Under the pieces are notes generated by a model. That model was not told the DNA's origin. It did not search any database and saw only the letters and a list, made by a program, of their open reading frames with translations. From positions 1 through 58,226 of the forward strand of contig CAKZMZ010000403.1 of the NCBI GenBank assembly GCA_937129345.1: a DNA stretch of 58,226 nucleotides, read 5' to 3'. Position numbers and translations under genes: made by a program. Source of the DNA: an uncultured Thalassovita sp. GTDB taxonomy: Bacteria > Bacteroidota > Bacteroidia > Cytophagales > Flammeovirgaceae. Shown here piece after piece: positions 8,016 to 16,658 of this stretch (the stretch's first letter is position 1; each line of letters opens with the position of its first letter).

Positions 8016-10913
8016 ATGAAGAGCTCACAAACACAGAAAAATATTTCTGATAACAAGCAAGCAATAGAATTGGCTTGCAGTGAACACTTTTGTTTGTTGA
8101 TATTCGACAACAGTACATTTGAGTTAAAAGGGTTCTCAAACAACTTTGATTACTTTTTTTCAGAGTCACCTAAACTGGGAGCAACTATTTCTGAGCTTTT
8201 CCATTTTAAGGAAAACCCAATTGAAACTGGGAACAACTTTAGTATTGCCAAACTGGTAGATCACAGTAGTAGAGCGTATAATTCTATTATTACCCAAGAT
8301 GACAACAACTCTTATGTGCTCATGGCAAGGCCTGAGCCTCAGCATAAAATCAATCATTTGCTCAACGTACAGCTAAGTAACCAAGAGGCCCTTGGTATTT
8401 TTAAGGACAAAAACAGCTTGTACGATTTTTTTTTACAAAACATAAGGCAAATCGTAGATGCCGACCAAGTAGCTATTTTTAAATTTGATGCCCACAAAAA
8501 CTGGCAAGTATTAGAAAATAATAACCTAGGCAAGCAACCCAGCTATAAATTGATGCATTTTCCAGCCTCAGACTGGCCACCCTTCATTTTTGAAATGCTA
8601 CAACGCGGTATTCCTTACCTAGCAGAACATGTACAAGCCGAAATAAAAGTCATTAGCGGAGAAAGTTTTTCATTTGAGCCAAATGGTTTGCCAATAGCCG
8701 CGGCAGATGAATACACCGAAAAGCTATGGAAAAACATGCAAATAGGCTGCATAATGTTATTTCCCATTAAAAAAAACAATCAGTTGTGGGGCACTCTTTC
8801 TGTAATGCATCACACAAAATATTGTTTGAGTATATCTGAAATAGCTGTGCTAAAGCAACTCTGCAATGGGTTTGGCTTACAACTCCAATCTACAGACAAT
8901 GCAGCTAGCTTTACTTACGAGAACAAAACTTTGTACTCTTTATTAGAGAATATCTCAAAACATCAATTTCCTGAGAAGGCCATAGAAAACAATAAACCCG
9001 AGCTTTTAACCCTGCTAAAAGCCAGTGGTTTATCCTTTTTTGTTAGGAGCAAGGTATGCAATTACGGCAATACTCCACCCGATTTTATTACAGAGGAAAT
9101 TAAGGAAAAGCTACTTGACGATTTACAGGCACCTATTTACCAAACCAACAACCTCACCTCAGATATATCTAGCTTACAGTCTTTTAAAAGCTATGCCAGT
9201 GGTTTATTGGCCATAAAGTTGGGCAAAGACAACAAAGACTTTTTAGTATGGTACAGACCCAATAATACCAAGGTGCTCCAATGGGCGGGCAACCCAAACG
9301 CCAACAGAAACGCCCACAAGCCCAGGAGAGATTTTGATTCTTGGGTAGAGGTAAAAACAAGCGGATCTTTAGAATGGACCGACCAAGATCTCTTTTTTGC
9401 TAAAGAAGTAGGCAACCATTTGAGTAGCCTCATAAAAAAACAAGAAAAAAAGGAAGCAGAGAAAAAGCAGATGTTTGAGCTAATGTTCAAGCATGCCCCC
9501 GAATTGATATTTATTTTAAATGATGATTTTTCTGTTAAATATACAAGCGATTCGGTAATAGCAGCCTTTGGCGGAAACTTTGAGATAGCTACCTCAGACT
9601 GGAAAGAATCGGTGCATCCTAAAGATAGAAAAATTTTAATCGATTATCTCAGTGAGGTCAAAAACAGAAAACAAACTTGGCAGGGGGTTGAGTACCGCAT
9701 AAAAGACCGAGATGGCAAATACATTTACCTAGAAACTTTTGCGAGCAACTTTAGCGACAACCCCGTTTTTAAAGGAATTTTGTGCAGTTCAAGAAATACA
9801 ACATCTAAAGTAAATGCTTTAAACCGGCTTGCTAAATTTCAGAAAATAATAGAAAAGACCAATAGTGCTGTATTGATGATAGATGTCTCTAGACAGGCCT
9901 ATCCTATCATTTACACCAATTCAGGCATAGAGCACTTTACCAATCTTAAAAGTCGAACTGTTGTAGGTCGCTCATGGGGCTTGATAGACCAACATGTAGA
10001 AGACAACCTCAATGCAGCTAAGTTTAGAGAGGCATTTAGAGCCCAAAAAGCCATTGAGACTACCCTTAAAATGAAGCATGACAATGAAAGCAAAATATGG
10101 GTAAGAGCGCAAGTATCACCACTAGAAGAAAACAACCAAAAAGGAAAACTTATCATTATCCTTTCTGACATTAGTGCCGAAGTAGTTGTCAAAGAAAAAC
10201 TTAAAGAATATTCTGAAAAACTGCATTTAAGCAATGAAGAGCTACAAACATTTGCTTATGTAGCCTCACACGATTTGCAAGAGCCACTCCGTACCATATC
10301 AGGCTTTAGCGAATTATTTGCAGAAATCTATCAAGACAAAATAGATCAAGAGGCCAATGAGTACCTCACATTTATTTTACAGGCTACTGGTAGAATGAAA
10401 AAACTCATTAATGACTTGTTGCACTTCTCTAGATTGAGTACAGAAAAAGGGTTTATAAAAGAAGTAAACGTTGCGGCTGTATTGCAAAGAGCAACTGATA
10501 ATTTGCACACACTCATTGATGAAAACAAAGCTGTAATTACCCATGACCTGCTGCCTAATATTTTTGTAAATGAAACCTTATTATTGCAGGTTTTCCAGAA
10601 CTTGATCAGCAATGCCATAAAGTACAGAAGTGATGCACAGCCCAAAATACACATTACTGCCAAATACAAGAAAAAAAGTTGGGTTTTTGGCGTACAAGAC
10701 AATGGCATTGGCATTTCTAGAAAATATTACGACCGCATTTTTATCATCTTTCAAAGGTTGCATACTTCAGACAAGTACTCAGGCACCGGCATAGGACTGG
10801 CCATCTGTAAAAAAATCATAGAAAAATATGGTGGCCGCATTTGGGTGGCATCTGAAGAAGGCAAAGGAAGCACCTTTTATTTTACCATACCTGACATCCT
10901 AACACTTAGCTAA
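8016..10913 (+). CDS. Phytochrome-architecture sensor histidine kinase (PAS-GAF-PHY-PAS-PAS-HisKA-HATPase)
   Basis: A 965-residue soluble kinase. Its N-terminus follows the bacteriophytochrome photosensory core: PAS_2-like (about 15-115), GAF (about 125-292) with the PASDWP motif at 183-188, and PHY (about 300-470) whose tongue keeps WAGNP (423-427) and a PRxxF motif (436-440). Two further PAS domains (about 485-600 and 605-725) precede HisKA, with the phospho-acceptor H752 in SHDLQEPLR, and a complete ATPase domain (NAIKYR, DNGIGI and GTGIGLAI motifs). Residues that normally hold the bilin look altered: there is no Cys upstream of the PAS domain at the usual place, no Cys or His in the segment before KNM (DEYTEKLWKNM, 231-241), and a Phe in place of the usual Tyr in AIFKF. 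It is the first gene of a three-gene operon with a cognate-type receiver next. The architecture is certain; light sensing is doubtful. Confidence 0.9.
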   Translation: MKSSQTQKNISDNKQAIELACSEHFCLLIFDNSTFELKGFSNNFDYFFSESPKLGATISELFHFKENPIETGNNFSIAKLVDHSSRAYNSIITQDDNNSYVLMARPEPQHKINHLLNVQLSNQEALGIFKDKNSLYDFFLQNIRQIVDADQVAIFKFDAHKNWQVLENNNLGKQPSYKLMHFPASDWPPFIFEMLQRGIPYLAEHVQAEIKVISGESFSFEPNGLPIAAADEYTEKLWKNMQIGCIMLFPIKKNNQLWGTLSVMHHTKYCLSISEIAVLKQLCNGFGLQLQSTDNAASFTYENKTLYSLLENISKHQFPEKAIENNKPELLTLLKASGLSFFVRSKVCNYGNTPPDFITEEIKEKLLDDLQAPIYQTNNLTSDISSLQSFKSYASGLLAIKLGKDNKDFLVWYRPNNTKVLQWAGNPNANRNAHKPRRDFDSWVEVKTSGSLEWTDQDLFFAKEVGNHLSSLIKKQEKKEAEKKQMFELMFKHAPELIFILNDDFSVKYTSDSVIAAFGGNFEIATSDWKESVHPKDRKILIDYLSEVKNRKQTWQGVEYRIKDRDGKYIYLETFASNFSDNPVFKGILCSSRNTTSKVNALNRLAKFQKIIEKTNSAVLMIDVSRQAYPIIYTNSGIEHFTNLKSRTVVGRSWGLIDQHVEDNLNAAKFREAFRAQKAIETTLKMKHDNESKIWVRAQVSPLEENNQKGKLIIILSDISAEVVVKEKLKEYSEKLHLSNEELQTFAYVASHDLQEPLRTISGFSELFAEIYQDKIDQEANEYLTFILQATGRMKKLINDLLHFSRLSTEKGFIKEVNVAAVLQRATDNLHTLIDENKAVITHDLLPNIFVNETLLLQVFQNLISNAIKYRSDAQPKIHITAKYKKKSWVFGVQDNGIGISRKYYDRIFIIFQRLHTSDKYSGTGIGLAICKKIIEKYGGRIWVASEEGKGSTFYFTIPDILTLS

Positions 10914-11048
10914 CAATTAGTTTAAACAAATTTAAGCTTTGAGAGATTATATAGTAACTTCTTATTTCAATTATCTGCACGCTTATTTTTTAGCCACTAC
11001 AAGAATTGAAGAAGATAAGCAACATAAAAATTATTCATCTTACGTAAA

Positions 11049-11504
11049 ATGAGGTCAAGAGTGAAAGGCAAAGCACAAGATAAGGTAGTGAACATTCTTT
11101 TGGTCGAAGACCATCTGCCAGACATTGTTCTTACCAAAAAAGCTTTTGAGAGAGGCAATTACAAGAGTAAATTACACATTGTAAGAGACGGGGAGGAAGC
11201 CATGAAATTTCTAAGAAAAGAAGGTGGTTATGAAGATAGAGTAAGACCTGACCTTATTTTATTGGATATTAACTTACCTAAAGTTTCAGGTTATGAGGTT
11301 TTGGAACACATAAAGAAAGATGAGAACCTTATGACCATACCAGTTATAATGCTCACCTCTTCAGAAGCCGAACAAGACATAAGCAAATCATACTCTTTAT
11401 ACGCCAATTCGTACTTGGTTAAACCTGATAGCTTAAGCAAATTTGTAGAAATGATAAATAAATTAGAAGGCTTTTGGTTTAAGCTTGTGAAATTGCATAA
11501 ATAA
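11049..11504 (+). CDS. Rcp1-like single-domain response regulator
   Basis: A 151-residue stand-alone receiver domain with the acidic pair E20/D21, phospho-acceptor D73 (LLDINLP), T103 and conserved Lys K125 (VKPD). The insert between the third helix and strand (LRKEGGYEDRVRPD) and the C-terminal FWF are typical of the Rcp1 class that receives phosphate from phytochrome kinases. It sits 135 bases downstream of the phytochrome-like kinase and 15 bases ahead of the next sensor gene, so it is very probably the phospho-partner of that kinase. It has no output domain. Confidence 0.93.
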   Translation: MRSRVKGKAQDKVVNILLVEDHLPDIVLTKKAFERGNYKSKLHIVRDGEEAMKFLRKEGGYEDRVRPDLILLDINLPKVSGYEVLEHIKKDENLMTIPVIMLTSSEAEQDISKSYSLYANSYLVKPDSLSKFVEMINKLEGFWFKLVKLHK

Positions 11505-11519
11505 TATTTTATTTATGTT

Positions 11520-12728
11520 ATGGACAAAAACAAACTGAATTGTCTTTACATAGAAGATAACTTAGCAGACTTCAAACTATTAGAATCCAGATTTAAGAGA
11601 AACGACATCTTTAAGGGTTCTTCTATACACACCTGCAATACGATTAAAGAAGCTGATGCCCTCGTTACAAAAAACGAATATAACCTAATCCTTCTAGATC
11701 TTTCCCTGCCCGATGCTCATGGGCTTGAGGGAGTTAATTTTTTCCAAAAAAAGCATCCGTTTTATCCAATTGTAGTGCTCACAGGTAATACAGACAAACA
11801 AATTGCCGTACAGGCCATAAAAGAAGGCGCGCAAGATTATTTGATCAAAGGAGAATTTACCGACGAACTTTTTTTTAGGGTATGCAACTATGCCATAGAG
11901 AGGAAAAAGATAAACTCTCAGCAAAAGAAAATTTTAAAAGAGGTTGAAAAGCTGAACATAGACCTAAATACAGTTAATGCCCGATTACAAAAAACAGTAA
12001 ACGAGCTTACCGAGGAGCGAAAAAGAGTCGATAAGAAGAATAAGCAAATCAATTCTTTTATTTCGGTAATCGTGCACGACTTAAAGAACCCGGTCACAGC
12101 CATTAATTCATTAACTGAGCTACTGCTCAACCAAAAAGACCGGCTCAATATTACCCAAATTAAATACTTAGAGCAGGTCAAGTACTCCTCAAGCTCTATG
12201 TTGGATAACATACTTACTGTCATAGATACCACAAATATTTCTAGTGATGGCAGTTTTATGCTAAACATGGTGCACGAAAATCCTTTTTACACACTTAATT
12301 CTGCGCTAGACAAGTTTGTGGTAGATGCCATACAGCGCAGCATTTTTGTAGTGGTCGATTACATAAAAGAATTGCCCAAAGTATATTTCGATAAAAGGCT
12401 GCTGACCAACATAGTGGCCAATTTGATGGAAAACGCCATCAAATACAATAAGGAAAACTCCAAAATCATCATAACCTGCGAGAAAACCGAAGATAATTTC
12501 TTAAAGATATTTTTTAGAAATAAAGGCCTCTCTTTAAAGCCCGGGGAGTTGGAAGAAGTTTTTGATGAAGACCACGAATTTCAGGATAATCCTTCTACAA
12601 TTTTGCCCTCATCGGGATTTAAGCTATCTGTAGTTAAAAAAACAGTAGAAGTTATGGGCGGATACGTTGGCGTGGAGCTAGAAGATGAAGGTAAGACGAG
12701 TACTTTCTGGTTTGCATTACCCATGTAA
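11520..12728 (+). CDS. Receiver-histidine kinase with degenerate ATP-binding boxes
   Basis: The N-terminal receiver has phospho-acceptor D60 (LLDLSLPD) and K110 (LIKGE). A coiled coil (about 128-178) leads to HisKA with H186 in VHDLKNPV and a HATPase domain with an intact N box (NLMENAIKYN). The usual DxGxG box is replaced by FRNKGLSL and the GxGxGL box by PSSGFKLSVV, so catalysis may be weak or absent. The order REC-HisKA-HATPase fits a protein driven by an upstream phosphate donor, presumably the preceding kinase. It is the last gene of the operon and ends in a strong bidirectional terminator. It could be a pseudokinase or a phosphatase-biased protein. Confidence 0.85.
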   Translation: MDKNKLNCLYIEDNLADFKLLESRFKRNDIFKGSSIHTCNTIKEADALVTKNEYNLILLDLSLPDAHGLEGVNFFQKKHPFYPIVVLTGNTDKQIAVQAIKEGAQDYLIKGEFTDELFFRVCNYAIERKKINSQQKKILKEVEKLNIDLNTVNARLQKTVNELTEERKRVDKKNKQINSFISVIVHDLKNPVTAINSLTELLLNQKDRLNITQIKYLEQVKYSSSSMLDNILTVIDTTNISSDGSFMLNMVHENPFYTLNSALDKFVVDAIQRSIFVVVDYIKELPKVYFDKRLLTNIVANLMENAIKYNKENSKIIITCEKTEDNFLKIFFRNKGLSLKPGELEEVFDEDHEFQDNPSTILPSSGFKLSVVKKTVEVMGGYVGVELEDEGKTSTFWFALPM

Positions 12729-12745
12729 CAAAGCGTAAATTTAAA

Positions 12746-12784
12746 AAAGCATTTCTTTGACTTTATTTATCAAAGAAATGCTTT
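12746..12784. terminator. Bidirectional terminator between convergent operons
   Basis: A perfect 15-base-pair hairpin with a 9-base loop (arms 12746-12760 and 12770-12784). It sits between the sensor operon ending at 12728 and the Nfu gene ending at 12792. A and T runs flank it on both sides. Confidence 0.85.
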
Positions 12785-12791
12785 GTAGGTT

Positions 12792-13397
12792 TTACTCCCC
12801 TTCTGCTACCACTTCTTTTACAGTTGGCACCATTCTCTTTAACATGTTTTCGATGCCTGCTTTTAGTGTAATCATAGAACTTGGGCAGCCACTGCAAGAA
12901 CCTTGTAGCAATACCTTTACCACTCCCGTGCTTTCATCAAAAGACTGAAATTGAATGGCGCCACCGTCCATTTCCACTGCGGGCTTAATGTACTCATCCA
13001 ATACGCCCTTTATCTTTTTAACGGCTTCGCTGTCGTTGTTGGCCTCTACGATCACATCTTTTTGCTCCTCATTAAAAAGGGGCTTCTGAGCCTCAAAGTA
13101 TTCTTTAATGAATTGTTTTAATTCAGGAATCACATCTGCCCATTGGGCTTGCTCATCCTTAGTAATGGTAATAAAATTACTCATGTAAAACACCCTTTTT
13201 ACATAAGGGTACTTGAACAAACCTACCGCTAGCGGAGAATTACTAGCACTCTCTGCATCTGGAAAATCTATATTATTACCATCCTTTATAAGCATGAAGT
13301 TGAGCATAAACTTCATCGAATTAGGATTTGGGTTTTTCTCTGTATAGATATGTATTTGTTGCTTGTAAAGCGCTTCCTTATTATAACCTGCTGACAT
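12792..13397 (-). CDS. Nfu-type iron-sulfur cluster carrier (Nfu_N + NifU C-terminal domain)
   Basis: A 201-residue protein with an N-terminal Nfu domain (NPNPNSMKF at 22-30, typical of Nfu1) and a C-terminal NifU-like domain. The latter carries MDGGAIQF and the cluster-binding C168-x-x-C171 motif in GSCSGCPSS. It carries assembled 4Fe-4S or 2Fe-2S clusters to apo-proteins in the cytoplasm. The length and domain order match Nfu1-type carriers rather than full NifU scaffolds. It is monocistronic, with a -33/-7 promoter pair immediately upstream. Confidence 0.95.
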   Translation of the reverse strand: MSAGYNKEALYKQQIHIYTEKNPNPNSMKFMLNFMLIKDGNNIDFPDAESASNSPLAVGLFKYPYVKRVFYMSNFITITKDEQAQWADVIPELKQFIKEYFEAQKPLFNEEQKDVIVEANNDSEAVKKIKGVLDEYIKPAVEMDGGAIQFQSFDESTGVVKVLLQGSCSGCPSSMITLKAGIENMLKRMVPTVKEVVAEGE

Positions 13398-13420
13398 CTT
13401 TTTTAAATTTTAGTTGAATC

Positions 13421-13453
13421 CAAATTTAAGAAATACAACACGGATTGTTGCAA
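13421..13453 (-). promoter_or_regulatory. Bacteroidota-type promoter of the Nfu gene
   Basis: On the minus strand, TTG (13453-13451) and TAAATTTG (13428-13421) are separated by 22 bases. This is close to the TTTG / TAnnTTTG pattern, and the -7 box lies 24 bases before the Nfu start codon. Confidence 0.5.
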
Positions 13454-13502
13454 TCGGGTTTGGGGAAAGTCAAATTTCTAATCTTTAAAGGTAAATCATA
13501 AA

Positions 13503-13530
13503 AAAAGCCCGGGGAGAAATCCACGGGCTT
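13503..13530 (-). terminator. Terminator of the M16 peptidase gene
   Basis: The perfect 7-base arms AAGCCCG (13505-13511) and CGGGCTT (13524-13530) are followed on the minus strand by a T-run. The hairpin lies 28 bases after the peptidase stop codon. Confidence 0.8.
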
Positions 13531-13557
13531 AGTGTTCATTTGCTTGAGCGTAAAGTG

Positions 13558-16434
13558 TTATTTTCCTTCGTCTTGCAATTGAGTCTCGTCTTTTACTACT
13601 TCGCCTTTTTCATCCAACTCTACAATCTCATACCCCAATCTTGCTAACTTAGGCTTGAGCGATGCTTTGTCTCCCACAACCACAATGTACATTTCATCGT
13701 ATTTCAGGTTTTTCTTGGCCAAAGCGTCAATCTCTTCTTTTGTAATCTGCTGTATGATCTCATTCTGCTCGCTCACATAATCCTCATCTAAATCGTAGTG
13801 CACTATGCGGCGCAAGAAACCTGCTTTTTGGTAAGGTGCCTCATAACTCCTGGCATCGCGCTGCCCTATCGATTTTTTCATAAAACTCAACTCATCTGGC
13901 GTAATGCCATTGTCAGCATAGGTTTTAATTTCATTCATAAACTCATAAACAGCGCTATCTGTAGCCACAGCTTTAATACCTGCGGTTGCTGTAAACGGGC
14001 CAGGGTTGTCATCGCTGTTAAAATAAGAGCGAGCGCCGTATGTCCAACCTTTGTCTTCTCTTAAATTAAGGTTGATGCGGCTATTGAATGCACCACCCAA
14101 AGGATAGTTCATTAAATAAGACTTAAAGTAATCGCCATCTACATCGTAGGGCATATCGGTCATGTAACCTATACGGATTTGAGACTGAGGTGCTTGCTGC
14201 TTATCTACCAAATAGATTTTTGTTTTATCGGTACTAGTAGGTGCGGCAATCTCAGGAAGCTCTACCTCTTTTTTCTCCCAGTTATTTAGAAAATCTAATT
14301 TAGGCAACACTTCTTCTTGGGTTACATCGCCCACGATTACCAACTCGCTAATACTTGGAGAGAAGTAGTCTGAGTAAAAGCTTTTTACATCCTCAAGCGT
14401 AATATTCTGTACAGACTCTTCTATTCCGCTTGAAGGGACAGAGAAAATATGGTTATCTCCGTACAACAACCTATCATATACTTGGCTAGCAATAGCACTT
14501 GGATTCTTCTGACTAGACTTAATACTCTCTAACTGTTGCTTTTTAATCCTATCGAAATCTTCTTGTTTAAAGGCTGGCCTAAACAGTTTCTCCTCAAATA
14601 TTTCTAGGGTTTTATCCAGGTTTTTAACCAGTGAGTTCATCTGTATCACAGTGTTATCATCTCCTGCATAAATACTGATGCTACTACCCAATTTTTCCAA
14701 TTCTTCAGAAATTTTTTCGGAGGTATAATTTTCAGTGTCCTCGTTCATAACTGAGGCTGTTAGCGAGGCTAAACCAGATTTCTCAGGCATATTGGCCTCT
14801 AAGCGATGACCTCCATTTATGGTCAACTGCATAGTAACTGTAGGAATCTCATTGGTACTTGTACCGATTACCTTCATTCCATTATCTAGAGACGCTCTCC
14901 AGACTTCTGGCACATTAACCAATGGCGCTTTACCTGCTTTGGGTTGTACAGAACGGTCTAACTTGCTTTCAATCTTATTGTAAACCAACCCACTATAGTC
15001 TGTAGTTGGGAAGGGATTCTCGCCTTCTTTTTCTGGCGTGAAATTATCTGGCTTGGCTGGTGCTTGGTCTTCACTTGCCAAAATTGATAAAATTACTGCT
15101 GGCTTGCCTTTTATATATTTGTTGTAAACTCTGATCACATCTTCTTTTGTAACAGCCATATACCTATCCAAATCATTTTGGATATAATTAGGGTTTTCTG
15201 TAAAAGTCTCAAAAGCTGCTAGTTGAGATACTTTACCACTCACGGTTGCTAACCTATTAATAGTTTGAGATTCGTAACCACTTTTAAATTTTTGTATGTC
15301 TTCATCTTTTACGCCATTTTTCTCAAATTCTAAAAAGGCATCGCGCATTTGTTCTTCAAAATCGCTTAGTGATTTGCCCGGAAATGGCAATACTAACATA
15401 GTAAACTCTCCTGCCAATTCTGATGCTGGGTGGTACACACTTGCTTGAATGGCCTGTTGGGTCTTTACAAATTTCTGATAGAAATAAGAGCTCCTACTGC
15501 CTCCGATTATTTCTGCTAAGCAGTCTAGTGGTGCTTCATCAGGATGGTAGCGCGGCACAGTTGGAAAGGTAAACATAACCGCAGGAAAACGAATATTTTT
15601 ATCTACATAAGATACATACCTGTCTTTGTCTAAAACAGGTGCATCAAGTTTCATATCTTTAACCTCTAAACCTCTTGGTATTTCTCCAAAGTATTTTTCT
15701 ACCAGTCTTACTACTTCTTCAGTGTCCACATCGCCACCTATGGTTAAGGTTGCATTATTTGGGCCGTACCAACGTAAGAAGAATTTCTTTAAATCGGTTA
15801 CATCTACTCTATCCAAATCTTCTAAAATGCCAATGGTGAGCCAAGAGTAAGGATGCCCGTAAGGATATAAAGTACGAGCATTTAGCTCAAAACGTAATCC
15901 ATAAGGTCTGTTATCGTAGTTTTGTTGTTTTTCGTTTTTAACTGTAGCGCGTTGAACCTCAAACTTTTCTTGGGTTACGGCGTCCAAGAAAAAACCCATA
16001 CGGTCAGACTCTAGCCAAAGCATAGTTTCTAATTGATTGCTGGGCACAGTCTCATAGTAGTTGGTTCTGTCTCGGTTGGTAGATCCGTTTAACGTGCCAC
16101 CTGCTTCGGTAATGATTTTGAAGTGTTCTTCATCCTCTACATTTTCAGAACCTTGGAACATCATGTGTTCAAAAAAGTGGGCAAAACCAGACTTGTTCAA
16201 TTCTTCTCTAGCCGAACCTACATGATAGGTTACATCTACATGTACAAGGGGATCAGAATGGTCTTCATGCACAATGAGTGTCAATCCGTTTCCTAACTCA
16301 TATTTAGAGTATGGGATTACTACCTCTCCTTCGTTTTGTGTAACCTTTTCTATTAGTTTGGTTTGGGCTACTACTGGCAGAGTTATAACTACTGCTAGCA
16401 GTGTAATCATTATACTTCTAAGATTATTCTTCAT
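13558..16434 (-). CDS. Periplasmic M16-family zinc protease (two-halved, 958 aa)
   Basis: A Sec signal peptide (about residues 1-23) is followed by a tandem pair of M16 halves, the single-chain arrangement of pitrilysin/insulysin-like enzymes. The first half has the inverted zinc motif HFFEH (H86, E89, H90), and the conserved downstream Glu appears in a VKNEKQQ segment. The second half (from about residue 520) has the same fold, with motifs such as NYPLGGAFNSRIN, but no HxxEH, as expected for the non-catalytic half. It probably degrades small peptides in the periplasm. It is transcribed alone. Confidence 0.95.
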   Translation of the reverse strand: MKNNLRSIMITLLAVVITLPVVAQTKLIEKVTQNEGEVVIPYSKYELGNGLTLIVHEDHSDPLVHVDVTYHVGSAREELNKSGFAHFFEHMMFQGSENVEDEEHFKIITEAGGTLNGSTNRDRTNYYETVPSNQLETMLWLESDRMGFFLDAVTQEKFEVQRATVKNEKQQNYDNRPYGLRFELNARTLYPYGHPYSWLTIGILEDLDRVDVTDLKKFFLRWYGPNNATLTIGGDVDTEEVVRLVEKYFGEIPRGLEVKDMKLDAPVLDKDRYVSYVDKNIRFPAVMFTFPTVPRYHPDEAPLDCLAEIIGGSRSSYFYQKFVKTQQAIQASVYHPASELAGEFTMLVLPFPGKSLSDFEEQMRDAFLEFEKNGVKDEDIQKFKSGYESQTINRLATVSGKVSQLAAFETFTENPNYIQNDLDRYMAVTKEDVIRVYNKYIKGKPAVILSILASEDQAPAKPDNFTPEKEGENPFPTTDYSGLVYNKIESKLDRSVQPKAGKAPLVNVPEVWRASLDNGMKVIGTSTNEIPTVTMQLTINGGHRLEANMPEKSGLASLTASVMNEDTENYTSEKISEELEKLGSSISIYAGDDNTVIQMNSLVKNLDKTLEIFEEKLFRPAFKQEDFDRIKKQQLESIKSSQKNPSAIASQVYDRLLYGDNHIFSVPSSGIEESVQNITLEDVKSFYSDYFSPSISELVIVGDVTQEEVLPKLDFLNNWEKKEVELPEIAAPTSTDKTKIYLVDKQQAPQSQIRIGYMTDMPYDVDGDYFKSYLMNYPLGGAFNSRINLNLREDKGWTYGARSYFNSDDNPGPFTATAGIKAVATDSAVYEFMNEIKTYADNGITPDELSFMKKSIGQRDARSYEAPYQKAGFLRRIVHYDLDEDYVSEQNEIIQQITKEEIDALAKKNLKYDEMYIVVVGDKASLKPKLARLGYEIVELDEKGEVVKDETQLQDEGK

Positions 16435-16658
16435 AGCGATTCAGTTAAATTACATGCATTTACTATCGTGAATATAAATAAGCAAGCTAACATTAATTAT
16501 AACTGATATGTTCGATGGTAAAATAATTGGGTTAGCGGTTGTTAGAATGCCCCTAAAGAAAGATGAAATGTAAATTTTTTTTTGACTACCATCAATGGCT
16601 TGTTGGTAGCTACACCGACGAAGATCGAAAAGATAATTTGGATAGTTACAAAAGATAG

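Noticed and set aside
16586-16609. CTACCA/TGGTAG hairpin downstream of the TPR gene as a terminator
   Set aside because: The arms are only six bases and no T-run follows on the strand that would need it.
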